Shown: piece by piece, positions 1-11,241 of the stretch
How positions within the stretch are numbered: the first letter of the stretch is position 1
How the letters are laid out: each line of letters begins with the position of its first letter
Translations under genes and position numbers: made by a program
Notes under the pieces: generated by a model
Database searches by the model: none
Seen by the model: the letters and a program-made list of their open reading frames with translations, nothing else
Told to the model about the DNA's origin: nothing
Origin: Haemonchus contortus
Lineage: Eukaryota > Nematoda > Chromadorea > Rhabditida > Trichostrongylidae
Assembly (NCBI GenBank): GCA_000469685.2
Contig: LS997567.1
Location: 6,713,374-6,777,373 of the forward strand
Length of the DNA: 64,000 nucleotides
Direction: 5' to 3'

Positions 1-309
1 AGAGACATTCAGACGGTTATAGACGGCGACACATTTAGTATATGAAAACTGCAATCTTAAGTCCCTTTTTCGGGGAAAACAGTTTTTTTTATAAAATGAA
101 CTATGAAGTCAGTCCTATGGATGCCGAAGTGAAAAGCAATTTTTTTTCATTCTCAACCTCTGAGACAGCTCTTTACGCTAACGGAGCACTGCATCTCGTC
201 CAAATACCACTTTCTTGCCGCTTCTGCGGTCATGGTTCGCGCAACCACCTTCTTTACCACTTTTTTTTGAATTCTTATACTTCCTATAATAATCAATCCA
301 TTGAAATAT
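1..309. other. no assignable gene; A/T-homopolymer-rich flank
   Basis: This stretch lies 3' of the minus-strand secreted-protein gene. It contains several T8 runs and no convincing coding frame. The last exon of that gene may really end at a GTAGGG donor near 366 rather than run to the stop at 310. In that case further 3' exons could lie here or beyond the window edge; I could not identify one. Confidence 0.4.
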
Positions 310-3300
310 CTAATAAACTGGAATTATATTAATATACTCTGAGTTCTCGTGGTGTTGGCAGCGATGCTGCGATAAGATCCCTACCGTGTTCGTCAGGTTT
401 GCCCTTTCCAACAACGCTTGCTTGACTTGCATTGTCCTGTCCAATCGGAAATTGATGCTATCTGTGTTGTCTTTTCCAGTGATGGCTTTTTCAAAATCGT
501 AAACCTGAAAATCGCTAAATCGTTCAAAAATCCCTCAAAAAGGAGAGATGTATCGAGTCTAATGGGAACTAGCTCTGCACCTTTTTGACCACTGTATCCT
601 TCAAAGAAAGTTGATCCTGTTCCTGTTCCATACACTTGAATGAACGACAAATATCCTAGAATGTTCTCTGAGTTAGCAGATCCCAGAAAGTAGCAGATTT
701 ACTTGTATCTTACTCGTATTTTGCTACTAATTTCTGGTTGAATGACTCCAAGCTGATGAACAAATGCTCGGGCTATATTGGCGAGTTCAGGATTGACACC
801 TGCCAGTGGATCCTTGATGAAGATCCTGAAATGTCGGAGGTACTGTAGGTAAAATAGCCCCTAGAGCCCTTTCCAGTAGCTTTCCACTTTGAGTCCGTGT
901 AAAAATATTGATGAGCAGGCTTACTTGGGAACTCTTGGCAGGAATTTTCCTCCTTCCCGAACGACAGTATTGATAATGGTTGTGATTTCTTCGAATAGCG
1001 GAGTCCTTCCTTCCCTGAAATAAGCTTTTTACTTTTTAAAAAATCGTAAAAGGGCAGGTAGTGTAGTGGTAAGTTTCGCTGGCGCACTCTCACGAACGCG
1101 TGATCACGGGTTCGAATTCCGAATAGATATTTGCCTTAACCAAACGGGCATTCCTTCCCTTTGGGGTCAACTGATCGGTGCCATTCGCGTCCGGAAGGAT
1201 ATAAAGCCCTGGCTAATTCATCGGGTGTCAGTGAGTCATTGTAGTCATTGTCATTTCCACAGAAGCAAGCAATACGCCACCACTAATCTTAACTGAAGTC
1301 GCATGCGGGGCGTAGCCCTTAGACGGGATTAAGCTACGCTGAAAGTCTTTATCCATTCAAAAAACTGTTTGGAATCGCATACACACAACTGAAATACTTT
1401 TTAAATAATGTTTTTGGCGCTAATCTATCCGGTTCGTGGGATACGCCCGGCATTCGTCTTTCGTTGAGCATCGTAGTGGTCTTTGAGTGCGTATAGGGCC
1501 CACATAAATTAGTGCTTTCATCCTTCCAAATGAGCCAACCAACTGGCCTGGGGGGACTAAAGCTTGGTCCACTTTGAAGGGTATTAAAACAGAATCCGAT
1601 CTGCAGACCACGTGTGTGCGATAGTGCACAAGTTGCCTTTACACCATATCGTCTCTAGACAAGGAATAAAACTCACCTGCATTTAGGGTGTCCCGGAAAT
1701 CGTCGACAGAATCGTCGTGCTCTCCTTTGCCACACATCGTCTGGAGGAGGTGGCCCATGGCTCCACATCTGGAACCTGCTCAGTTAGAATATGTTACCTA
1801 GCAAATAAATTTTCAAAGCGCATTTGTGCTAGGTAATTCTTAACTTCATGAATGGTCTGGAAAAGTCGCCATTTTGCTGATTGTTGTTGAACGGTGATTT
1901 GCGCTAAAGTCTCAAGCCATAGTAATGTTCAAATACAGATTTGTTAGGTTAATATCGCGAATTGAGGTTAGTTCTACTTGGACCCTGTTAAGAATTTATT
2001 CGAACACCCTATAGAGATCCTTGACAAACTGCCATCGGAATCCGTCATGTTTTTTTATAAGTATATGTTGAGTGTGAGTACTCTCAGAAGCTTTTACTAG
2101 TTAGGCTAGCCGTCCTCCTTTCTAACTTTTGTGGAGTGTGACCTTCCGTTCAATTTAAGCGGACGAATTCACTTCAAGTTCCCCTAACATGATCAGATTT
2201 TTTCTGAAAAATTGATCGATTTGGCAGTTGTTCCGTTTCTGATCGATATAACTACCTCATTACTGATTGTGCTGATTGTGAGGTAGAGCCTTTTCTACAA
2301 GTCGATAGGTGTACTCACTCGAAAACTCTGAATCACATCCTCTCCTGCTCCATTGTTAGCTGCTATGTCGGCTGCGATGTTACTGACCTCTCCTATAATC
2401 CTTTCCAACCCGAACCGATCTCTCTAAAACACGATGAGCTATGCAGCATACTTTTATTAATTCTATCAAATATAACTCACTGGACGTGGAGGACCCGGTG
2501 GTGGTGGAGGACCTGGTGGTGGGGGTCCAGGTGGAGGTGGAAATCCAGGTGGAGGTGGTGGTCCAGGTGGAGGTGGAGGTCCGGGTGGAGGTGGAGGTCC
2601 AGGTGGAGGAGGAGGTCCGGGTGGGGGTGGAGGTGGTGGACGACCAAACTGTGGGGGAGGTTCAGGAATATCGAAACCGAACTCGGGTCTCCGTGATACA
2701 TGCCTATTTTGATCCCACTGATTGTTCCCGAATCTTTGATTACCCCATCCGGTTTCGCCAGCAAAACCACCTGAAAAAATTGAATTACTATTTCAGTAAT
2801 TGCCTATTCAACTAGTAAAGTAAATAAAGTGAATTATTTTTTTCAAAAAAAGTTTAAGTGACATTCGAAAAATTTAACAATTCTGAAAAAATTCTTGTAG
2901 TATCCAAACAAGAACATTCCGAAGAATATAATGTCATGTCGAGGAGGATGCTCAAACACGTCCCACCTCACGCGAATTTTGACCACGCCCCTTCTCATCT
3001 AATTTGAGAAACGTAGATCCAAGCACTTCTTCGAAAGAATAAAATTTTTTACTACATTTTTATCGAAAAAAGCTTGTCCTTTCTAGGGGAGGACTAGAAT
3101 TATGTGCGTCTAGAACTTTTTTAAATTTTATACAAAGTAAAACCACATGATCAAAGTAAATGGAAAACAAGTATTAAATTACTTACACGTTAAGCATCGG
3201 AATAGATTGGTAAAAGCGTGGAAAATGTGAAAGCGCATGAGGAGTCAATGGAATGGTTACGGAGCTGATTTTAAAGAGTTGTGGGTCATATTGTAACGTT

Positions 3301-6099
3301 GTAAAGTTCCCAGATGAGTAAGCAGAACTCATTTGTAAATGAACCGAAAGGTGTCAGCGGTTTCGAAATGAAAGCATGTCTGATGGGAAAGCTGACTTTA
3401 AACTGAAATTGGTCGGGAGTGTCATCAGGTGCGGAGGCGTTATACCATGCTCAAACTCCTGGACCACTTACTGCCTAGGCCGTTCCTTTTCAAAAAACCA
3501 TTGGGAATGATCGGTAGTGATGAGAACAGGATCGGCCCGTCTACCCCGAGAACTGATGTGTAGGGTCCTTTGTGTGAGGCTTTGTTGATGACACATCCCC
3601 AGTTTACAGCCTCCGCAACTCTTTTTCTGGATCAATTAGTCAATCAAGCGTTCCCACTAACTTGAATAAAAGTCTAAAGCAGTTGTATCCCGAGTGCTTG
3701 ATTAGGATTGCGACTCTTCTCCCTTCGGGGACGTAGGTGTATTTCGAATAAGTGGACCCGGTTTCTCAGTCTTTTTTGCGATTCCGTATGGTTTTTCGGT
3801 CAAAAGTGCTTTTTGGCCAGTTCACCACTTCAACAGTTGAAGTAAGAGTTCAACCCTTCAAGAGTTCCCCGTACAAGATACAATAATGAAGAACTTCTAC
3901 TCTTTCGTAAAGTGAAGTAACAGGTCGGTTCTGCCCCTGCTGAGGACAGAACCGACTCGACTGATTCTCCTCGATCTGGTCGCGATATTCTAGTTTCAAT
4001 GAAATCGTCTGGAGAGAAGTTTACCTACACGTTTCCTGTAGAAGTCAGTAGTAGGCGAATAGAAATGTCAAAGCGGTTGAGCCAGCGTGAATAGCAAAAA
4101 GCCTCAAGATTCGTTGAGGTTTGGACCACTTTTCCTGTTCAAAGTATCCAAAGCAGAAGAATGATAAAATAACGCTCTTTTAAACTCATTTCTCAAAGTG
4201 AATCTCCCCGCCTTAAAGAACGAATTAGTTTGAGAGCCGGTCGATTGACTCAACTCTGACCGATCTGCCGGTGTAGAAGGTTTTACAAAGTCGGCTTATA
4301 GATGAGGACGATAACTGCGTTTTTGAGTGAGTACTTTTTACTTTTCTTCTACTACTTTTGCGTTTGTTCATTTTCCCACTTCTACGGTTACTACGATTTA
4401 TCGAATTTGTTACAAAGCATGAAAAAAGATGGTGAGTACGGGTAAGAGCACCGTCGTGTCAGAACCAATTACGCGTGCCATCGCTTCGATAAACTCTTTT
4501 AGAGGACCGTTTTGTTCTCTCTGTTATTTAGCCTTATCCGATGAAAGAGTAAAGATTACCACGAAAAGAGTTCCCCAAATCGCCAAGTATTTTTTCCACT
4601 CCCTCTTCTACAACCTCTGCTCCGGCCCCTTTCCCTCCACTTCCCTCCTCTCTCCTCTCCCTGATCCCCTATACAGAAGGATCACGTCCCCTTGTTCGAG
4701 ATTATGAATATAGCGTGGATATTATTCAAAATTTATATTCTTCAGAATTACTTCTACAATAAAACAATCAGTATCCTTATTTATTTAGGAAACAGGCTCT
4801 TATGGTGAGGGATGAAACAAGTAAGCGAGTATCTCTGTAGCACATGCTACCATAAAATTTCAAAAAATTCAAATGAAATTCGGCTGTTAACGTTGTGAAA
4901 TGCCTTATGATTCGGTCGATTGGCCTTCGTGTACGTTGTTTATTTGCATGAGGGGTGAAAGGGGAGTTTTCACAACCAATTATAATAACACTTGTTATTA
5001 CATATCACTATTTACTATGACTTATATTAATATCGGTCTATTTTCATAACAAATTTTCCGCCCCAGATTTTAGAGGGTGATAAGTTGATAAATTGTGATA
5101 CAGAATGATAATCAGTAATATGGTCAAGAAAAGGGTATCCGAAGGTGGAACCTTCTAAGAAGGGTTCACCCCTTTTGTTTGGAACTATACAATCAGTAGC
5201 GCGACCTCTGAGTTTTTTTTTGTGAGCTCTTCATCGATGAGTTATCGTTTTTTTTCAATAAAAAAAAAATAAAAATCGATATCGTGAAATATCATTTTCG
5301 CGATCAGCAAAGAACACAGATCAGTAAATGAGAATGAAATACTAGAGAACTCATCCTGTCTGAGCCAAAACAATAGTACGGCTGGAACAATTAAACTCGA
5401 GTAACTATTGTCAAAGTTTTTTCAGTAGTTTCGATGTCACCTGAACAGCTTATTGATAGCGGGTGGTGATTGATTTTACTCTTAAGTCGCTATTGAAGTA
5501 TATAAAGACTGGGAGCAAAAAAAGCGAGATTAGGTCAGCATTGTGGATCAGAACCAATCAATAAGCGTCCTCAGAGCAAATCGATAAGTGTCCTCATCAC
5601 TATCTCATATTACCCGTGAAAAGCAAAATCTATTCATCATATATTCGTGAAAATCTATCATTGTGAAAGCCTCATTGTACCAGTTGCCAAAAAGTAAAAA
5701 TGGCCTAATTTAAGAGTGCGCTCAAACAACGATCTCCTGCCACCAGAGAGTAAGGTATAATTCCCCATGTAATGATATAATAATATATAATTAGCTAGTG
5801 AAAACCAGTTGTAAAATTTGACAATAGAATATTCCAAAGAAATGGGGTTAACAGTGGCAGTACGGCTTCCTCCAGATTTTTACGCAGTCAAAAACAGTGG
5901 CATGAAAAGGTGGGACTCTACAGAAAGGCAGGTATAACCAAAAAACACAAATCAAATATAAAGCGAACAATGAAAACAGCGAAGTAGTATAACTGGTAAA
6001 CAATAACTCACCTAGAATCCGCTCGAGTACACCGCCAGGACCTTGACCATTTACACAATGATATATTGCACAAAAAAGTAGTAGCAGTAGTCGCACCAT
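310..6099 (-). CDS. secreted Pro/Gly-rich protein, nine-exon gene model
   Basis: I assembled this gene by hand. Exons, in minus-strand order: 6099-6012, 2770-2481, 2423-2319, 1903-1845, 1775-1677, 1014-925, 825-714, 655-581, 504-310. The total is 1113 nt (370 aa plus stop). Every donor/acceptor pair agrees in phase and no internal stop appears. Exon 1 starts at MVRLL, is a signal peptide (L-rich core, cleavage likely after VNG) and ends GGVLERILG. Exon 2 encodes a Trp/Asn/Gln-rich segment, then ~50 residues of P4-7G repeats. Later exons encode mostly helical, charged sequence with two short Cys pairs (CRRFPGHPKC; CRSFKC). Most donors are GTGAGT, GTAAGC or GTAAGA and several acceptors end TTTCAG. 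Weak points are the GTTAAG donor at 1844, the GTGCAG donor at 580, the 3.2-kb first intron (it could hide exons of matching phase) and the 3' end. In-frame ATGs also occur at 6105 and 6132. I do not recognise the family; an extracellular role is inferred from the signal peptide only. Confidence 0.7.
1045..1345 (+). repeat. tRNA-derived SINE copy in intron 5
   Basis: The head reads like a tRNA: a box-A-like GTAGTGTAGTGGTAAG is followed ~40 nt later by a box-B-like GGGTTCGAATTCC. A ~200-bp body is shared with the other copies and ends near ...GGGGCGTAGCCCTTAGACGGGATT. It lies inside intron 5 of the secreted-protein gene, in antisense orientation, and explains why that intron is 662 bp. Confidence 0.7.
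1420..1625 (-). repeat. diverged tRNA-derived SINE copy
   Basis: The body resembles the SINE copies elsewhere: a GGGCCCACATAAATTAGTGCTTTCATCC segment matches the conserved GTAGAA-TCAGTGCTTTTATCC block. The tRNA-like head is poorly preserved. It sits in the same intron as the copy at 1045-1345, in the opposite orientation. Confidence 0.5.
2771..6011 (-). other. 3.2-kb first intron of the secreted-protein gene
   Basis: The donor after exon 1 is at 6011 (GTGAGT) and the acceptor TTTTTTCAG is at 2771-2779. I found no exon inside with confidence. Contents are ordinary AT-rich sequence, a perfect 10-bp hairpin at 3923-3956, a pyrimidine-rich tract on the plus strand near 4596-4672 and A/T runs near 5213-5275. 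Confidence 0.5.
3923..3956. other. perfect 10-bp inverted repeat (hairpin)
   Basis: GTCGGTTCTG at 3923-3932 is repeated as its exact reverse complement CAGAACCGAC at 3947-3956, with a 14-nt loop. It lies in the long first intron. No ribozyme or tRNA signature surrounds it. Confidence 0.5.
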
Positions 6100-6231
6100 T
6101 GTCATGGTCGACCAGGCTGACGGTAAGGTCACGTTATCGTACCGTGGCTAGAGGCATTTGAAGAACGACAAGAAAATGCCGATTGTCAACTATCATGATT
6201 ACAAAAAAACCCGTTTCTTATCGAGCCAACA

Positions 6232-6495
6232 ATGAACACGAGTAAGAATTCGATCTTGGAACCTAATATGGCACAAGGACGAACCGAACGATCCGCATCA
6301 GTTCGTTCGAGGCAATTTAGTCAGGTATTCGAAGAATATTCCAATAAAACATGTTCATATTTTAGTTTCAGCTTTGTTCAAGTATTACTAGGTTGTAAAG
6401 AAATTCTCTGCCAAAATTTTGGCAATAAACCAGATTCTTGTCGGGTTTTTATAGAAGCTTCCACGAAAATGCTAAAAAACGGCTCTACTCGTTAG
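6232..6495 (+). CDS. small ORF divergent from the secreted-protein gene (doubtful)
   Basis: An 87-codon ORF with an ATG at 6232, 133 bp upstream of and divergent from the exon-1 start at 6099. The first ~31 residues are hydrophilic (Ser/Arg/Asn-rich). A CAG|GTATTC donor and a TTTCAG acceptor 47 nt later would allow a mini-intron that leads to an early stop. No domain is recognised. It could be a chance ORF. Confidence 0.2.
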   Translation: MNTSKNSILEPNMAQGRTERSASVRSRQFSQVFEEYSNKTCSYFSFSFVQVLLGCKEILCQNFGNKPDSCRVFIEASTKMLKNGSTR

Positions 6496-6639
6496 AAAGC
6501 GCATGAAAACCAGAAGATTCCATGATTTCTCAATCGGTTGGCCACGTCGGCCTATCTTCGACCTTTTTGTGTCATCCTGGGAGCATTGGAACGGAGGTGT
6601 GCCAGAACCGCTTGGAAGGGGGTTCAAGGTCAAGGGCTT

Positions 6640-6755
6640 GACACAAGTTCCGATGGGTTCCAGCAGCGATCAGGCCGGATTCGAACTAGTGAATAAATGC
6701 GTATTGAATATTGGTAACAGCCTTTATGTGGCTATAAGCAACAAAGAGTAGCCGG
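6640..6755 (-). repeat. possible tRNA-like SINE fragment
   Basis: On the minus strand an AGTTCGAATCC box-B-like motif (6680s) follows a weak box-A-like TAGCCACATAAAGG (6730s). The flanking body does not match the main SINE family closely. No acceptor stem can be drawn, so it is not a functional tRNA gene. Confidence 0.3.
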
Positions 6756-6759
6756 ATAT

Positions 6760-7530
6760 ATTACGAACGCACCCATGGGTAGCATACTTGAGGAGAACTC
6801 CATGGAAGCTCCCAGAAAATCCCGGGAGGATTCTGGATCAAGGGTGAAATTTTTGTCAGTCCCTTCCCAAATAACCTCATAACTATTTCATCCGGTCAAA
6901 AATTGAATTTCCAAAAAAGGGATCTAAAATTATCAGCAAGTTCTTGGGGTTCATGAGCACATGGTATTCGATTAGGAAGGAGTTGCCCCAACCTTAAACT
7001 TCCGACTGGACGAAATTCCCCACGTCTACTATCCCAAGTCCTCTATCGGAATAGTATGACCCTTCTTTGGAGGTAACCTTACTTTCGTAGTAACTTTACA
7101 ATAACCTTGGCTAGAGCGCATTCGTTGTAAAGAACTGGAAATCAAAGACCGCCTTACTACAAGGTCGTGATCGAAGATTATGGAACAAGTACAGTAATGA
7201 GTCGAAATATTGATCGGTAGTAGTAATCAATGATTCGTTGCAAGGATCGATTAAGTGGAACAGTTCACAAAGAAGACAATGCGCAAAAGTTTTTTTTCAC
7301 TAGAGAATGCTCATTACTGCTGCATACTTTACAACCATTTCGCTAACTTTTTAATAACTTTCTGTCACCCAGTATCGATGAGAACATTAATTACGCACAT
7401 TCCGTTCACTACTAAAATTCAATAAAAAGTAGCCGAAATTCAAATGGTCTCGTGTGGTTACTACTTATAACCACTTTTCCATACAAGTAATCCCATTCTC
7501 CAAGGTTGAGTTGGAAGAGTGAGATTTACC
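6760..7530. other. non-coding; no feature recognised
   Basis: AT-rich sequence with no open frame, splice pattern or repeat match that I could support. Confidence 0.4.
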
Positions 7531-7535
7531 TCTAC

Positions 7536-7835
7536 TAGCGGAGGTGGTGTAGGGAGAAGTGGCGCACCACTACACAAGCATGGTTTCGAGTTCGGATCCC
7601 GGATCGATATCCGCCTAGCCAACCAGGCCTTCCCTCCTTCCAGGATCGGTTAATTTGTACCAGACTCGTCTGGGAGGATAAAAGCTATGACTTGTATGTC
7701 AGCTGCCCTCCCCAAGTCATTGTGTGAGCCACATACGCATTCAACAATAAGCTCCCACGATTCTGAATGAAAGTCGAATGCGGGGCGTATCTCCCAGAAG
7801 GGATTGATCAGCGCCAAAAACTTCATCCTTTTCAA
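7536..7835 (+). repeat. tRNA-derived SINE copy
   Basis: Head GAGGTGGTGTAGGGAGAAGTGG (box-A-like) and GAGTTCGGATCCC (box-B-like) are followed by the shared body, including GACTCGTCTGGGAGGATAAAAGC and GTCGAATGCGGGGCG. The body matches the copies at 1045, 15262, 19690 and others. Confidence 0.65.
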
Positions 7836-8262
7836 ACCATACTTACTTTAATTACCGCTAAAGAACAAAGTTCACTCCTTTATAACCATACAATGACCAT
7901 GAAGGGTGGGGCAGGGGAGCAACGAGAGGCTATACCAGTTTGGAACTCATAAACTGAAACCTACCCATTAAAACCATGAAAGACGATGAGATTGATGTTG
8001 ATGCAGTAATGGAAAATTAGATTCATTCCTATTGACAAACAATGTATCTAAAATCAAGATGAACACCAGCCATGGCTCCTTCCGATATCTCTTACTACTA
8101 ATTTTTTGATGGACCCATGAGATATTAGATAGACCAGGAACCACTTGGCCCTAGGATGAAGTTAGGTGAAGGAGATAAGGCGTCACGGTTAAAAGCGCTG
8201 TCGAGGATTCCTGTGGTGTGAGATCGAACCCATTCAAACTTTTTCAGCCCCACCTGGCTCAC

Positions 8263-8525
8263 CTGATAGCCCCGCAACTCGTAAATCGATCATGTTTTTT
8301 GTTGTTTCTATGACTTCGTGAAACGATGAGGCTTGAGAAAATTGATCGCCGCCTGATAAATTACCCACTTTACTCATGTAGAGTCCACAAATCTCCTCCA
8401 GTGAGTACCCACCCCGACTGAAGAGCGAGGCCATCCTGTAGGGGCTATTAAGCATGAACCCAGGAATCAATTCGCGGACCCAAAAATACCATGTGCTAGA
8501 TCTAGCCGAGAGACAACGGTGACCT
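8263..8525 (-). CDS. candidate exon of an unrecognised gene
   Basis: An open frame runs on the minus strand from about 8525 to a good donor, CAG|GTGAGC, at 8262 (exon ends in phase 1). The encoded stretch is W/F-rich at its start, then reads SLEEICGLYMSKVGNL and ends ...IDLRVAGLSG, with normal protein composition. The acceptor is unclear; CTTAATAG near 8452 or CTACAG near 8444 are possible. Exon 2 of the secreted-protein gene starts in the same phase, so an alternative first exon is conceivable but unsupported. No family is recognised. Confidence 0.35.
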
Positions 8526-8795
8526 CAGGCTCCGTGCCGCTTAGTGTAAACGATTAGTGTTGTGCATGACAATTCAGCGAATTCTTCAGTCGGGAGTATG
8601 GGAAAGGCCCGATTTTCGTAGTAACTACTTACCAATAAACTCTCAGTGTAAAGTTTGGGATGGGAGAGCCGACAATCCAATGCACACCACTCCCTCAGTC
8701 AAGGCCAGGCGAGCTAAACGTGTGGGTCAACACCCTGGAGACGGCGGTCCAAAAAGGTACCATTCCTGTGAACTCTCGGGTGCGCTCATAAATTT

Positions 8796-9026
8796 TTAGG
8801 GCGATAGTCGGCCATGTACAAAGTGGAAAGGTGAACTGAAGTATTTATAAGGCAAAAAGTAGGGCCAGTTACGGTCATTAGAACGTCCACCGCCCCCCAT
8901 GTTCTTCAGAGGACGGGAGCAGAAGTAGTCCTTGCAGGTTGCGGCAGCTGGGGCCACGGCGGTGTAGATGCCCTTGTTGAGATGCCCCTGACGATAGACA
9001 TCGGCTAGTATAAAAACCTTGCAGCC
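8796..9026 (-). pseudogene. coding-like fragment, unrecognised
   Basis: A minus-strand frame free of stops, with unusually G/C-rich third positions compared with its surroundings. It reads ...LNKGIYTAVAPAATCKDYFC, then a Gly-rich turn and an aromatic tail to a TAA at 8796-8798. A possible acceptor CGTCAG precedes GGGCATCTC. It could be a lone exon or a retro-fragment. I do not recognise it. Confidence 0.25.
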
Positions 9027-9340
9027 TTAGAAGGATGTTCGTAGGGTTGGCACGTACATGTCGGGTATGAACTGCAAGCAATTTAGCGGAGCAAAAAGCT
9101 CCTACTCTATGGGGACCGTACTCTTTTGTGGTCATCGCCGATAGCCTCATCATTACGGTGAATAGTAATTCTTTCAGCGCTTTTCAATCCTGTTTTGAAC
9201 CGTCCCCAGCTCACCTTCCAGTCGGAATCGGAGTCGAATTGAATACACACGTGAATAGATTCATACACATGTGAATAGATTTCGGGCAATGCAATGACTT
9301 CGGTGGCGAGTTGGTATGCAGATCACCGATTTTATCTCCC

Positions 9341-9490
9341 GGGTAACGGAACTTCTCCCCGAATTCCCACGACCTGCGGCAGTGAGTCCGTATTCTTCCA
9401 CTGGGAATTCGAATCTTCCCCTTCGCAACGCGCGATCGCGTGCGGCGAGCACGACACGCCGTTCGCCGTTCGGGGAGAAGATACCAGACC
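9341..9490. mobile_element. short copy of the GGGTAACGGAACTTCTCC MITE
   Basis: The left end, GGGTAACGGAACTTCTCCCC, and the inverted right end, GGGGAGAAG near 9472-9480, match the 414-bp MITE at 15623-16036. The interior is shortened to ~150 bp but keeps the CG-rich subterminal block. Open frames on both strands here are by-products of the palindromic GC-rich sequence. Confidence 0.55.
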
Positions 9491-9862
9491 CCTATACCCC
9501 ACATCCCTCAGATGACTGCAGCCCCAGCCAACTTACCCCGGAGCGATGAAAGGCTTGGTTTCTCGAGCGGATATTAACTGGGTTAGGCTAAAGAAGCTAA
9601 AAATTCACAAGCAGTAAGTCGAGATGGTAATTACAGAGTAGCCCTCTGAGCCTTCTAGGCTACGTAGTGCTTACTGAGGCCGCTGAAGTCGGGAGGGGCA
9701 TCAGCACGCCAAGCTTAGTAAGAAGGACCAAAATATCACTATACCGACACAGTGATGGTCGTTGAAGTACGGCCCCACTACAGAACACTATTATGTACGC
9801 TTTTGCCTCAGTAGTGTAAGGAAGGGTGGTCACATCAGCTTGAGCATCCATGGGGTTCCTAC

Positions 9863-10705
9863 TCATTCCCAGGGATACGATGTGGGCTCAATACTTGCAA
9901 CTGGAATCTCATAAATCTGGAAAGAGGACAAATTCTACGTCAAGAGAGATCTGAAGGACGATACGATCTCGTCCATTTTTTCGAAAACGACTGTTGGACT
10001 GAAAGATGTGGCAACTTCATGCAACCTGCACTAGCCATGCTCAACTAGGAGTCATCACTAATCAACGTATTTTGGAAAAGTATTTCTTGACAGGCACAAA
10101 TTGACCAAATTAACCTCCAGACTGATGAATGCCAATGGTTAAAGATAAGAGACCCTATGAATTCAGAGAATCGAACACCACAAGTTCGGTTTGTTCTACG
10201 ACATTATGATGGATGTCGGACTTGGGTGGTACAGAATGAATCCGTCAGAAAGCCATATACTCACCACCAATGGCTCTAGTCCAATGATCAGACTACCCAT
10301 AAAAGTACTAAGCAAAAAGAATCTGAAATCAGCAAGCGCATGAAGCTTCAATTCTTTTGTACGAGCAGGATCAATCATTGCAACGGTGGCTGGACTCATT
10401 TCGCTAGGGATAGCAGAACTGGAGAACGGAGCACTTACTGACGTCATTTGAAGGGGATTCAAAAACAGCAGTAATACATAAGTTACACGTGATTTGAGTT
10501 GAATTTTCTAGTTGTAAAGTGATATCGCTAATGAAAGTGACAATCGAGAATTGTACGAAAGTGGCGAACAGAAAGCAGAGGTAAGCATATTCAAAGGAAT
10601 ATAAGACTTTGATAAAGAAGTAAAACCAAGATTTGTAAAAAAAACCAGAATGTAAGGCAGAAGATGCATGATTACTTGGACGAAGTGTTCAAATATTCGC
10701 GCCAT
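9863..10705 (-). CDS. putative small membrane protein, three exons
   Basis: Exons: 10705-10676 (MARIFEHFVQ, then donor GTAATC), 10507-10265 (acceptor ACAACTAG, donor GTGAGT), 9916-9863 (acceptor CTTTCCAG, stop TGA). All junctions are phase 0, giving 327 nt or 108 aa. Two hydrophobic segments are visible: RVTYVLLLFLNPL near the N-terminus, which could be a signal anchor, and FRFFLLSTFMGSLIIGLEPLV. Starting instead at an internal ATG of exon 2 (10447 or 10399) would leave one membrane span. The first donor is only fair. No family is recognised; the model rests on splice logic and hydropathy. Confidence 0.4.
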
Positions 10706-11241
10706 TGCATACAGATGGGTGCAGTAAGCTGCCCCCGTGCAAGGTGTGGGTCCTGGTGCGAATGATGAAACCCAGCAGATTTCACAACGCTCAAAACTCG
10801 TCCGTCTCGGGTGCCCTCTTCACCTAAGTGGGATCTTAGGCCCTTATTAGCTCTGCCCTAGCCGTTTTTCGACCCGACATCGTTCCTTAGGCTATCCGTG
10901 GGTCACAAGTTCATACAAGAGAGAAGGGACTATGCTTTTGATCCGATAGAACCAAGAGGACAGAAGCGCTACAAGTGCCAAGAAGATTGTCCCTGCGGTA
11001 TTTATAGGTGTGAAACGAATTCACCTACATATTTGTATTCCATTACAATAATATTTTCAAAATCTTTCTTGAAGCATCTCAATGGGTTTTCATGAGAAAC
11101 CCCATTAACGATTTGATGCCTTCGGAGACGTCTTTATGCTTTGATGTGGGTAACACTCGTTTAAACAGTGTCTTAGAATAGTTGTCTGCCTTCTTTGAAG
11201 CTCTCAAAATGGTTACTTAGGTCGACTATTGGATTAACTTA
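10706..11241. other. no gene recognised
   Basis: No multi-exon model or known repeat could be supported between the small membrane gene and the start of the 5.6-kb repeat. Confidence 0.35.

Noticed and set aside
2174..2203. Alternative terminal exon for the secreted-protein gene (TTTTTCAG acceptor, nine codons, TGA)
   Set aside because: The acceptor is good and the phase fits exon 3, but the longer chain through 1845-1903 and onward keeps frame over six more exons. This is at best an alternative transcript end.
2441..2815. Plus-strand Gly-rich open frame
   Set aside because: It is the mirror of the minus-strand P4-7G exon, which has a TTTTTTCAG acceptor and a GTGAGT donor in phase with its neighbours. 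The plus strand lacks such support.
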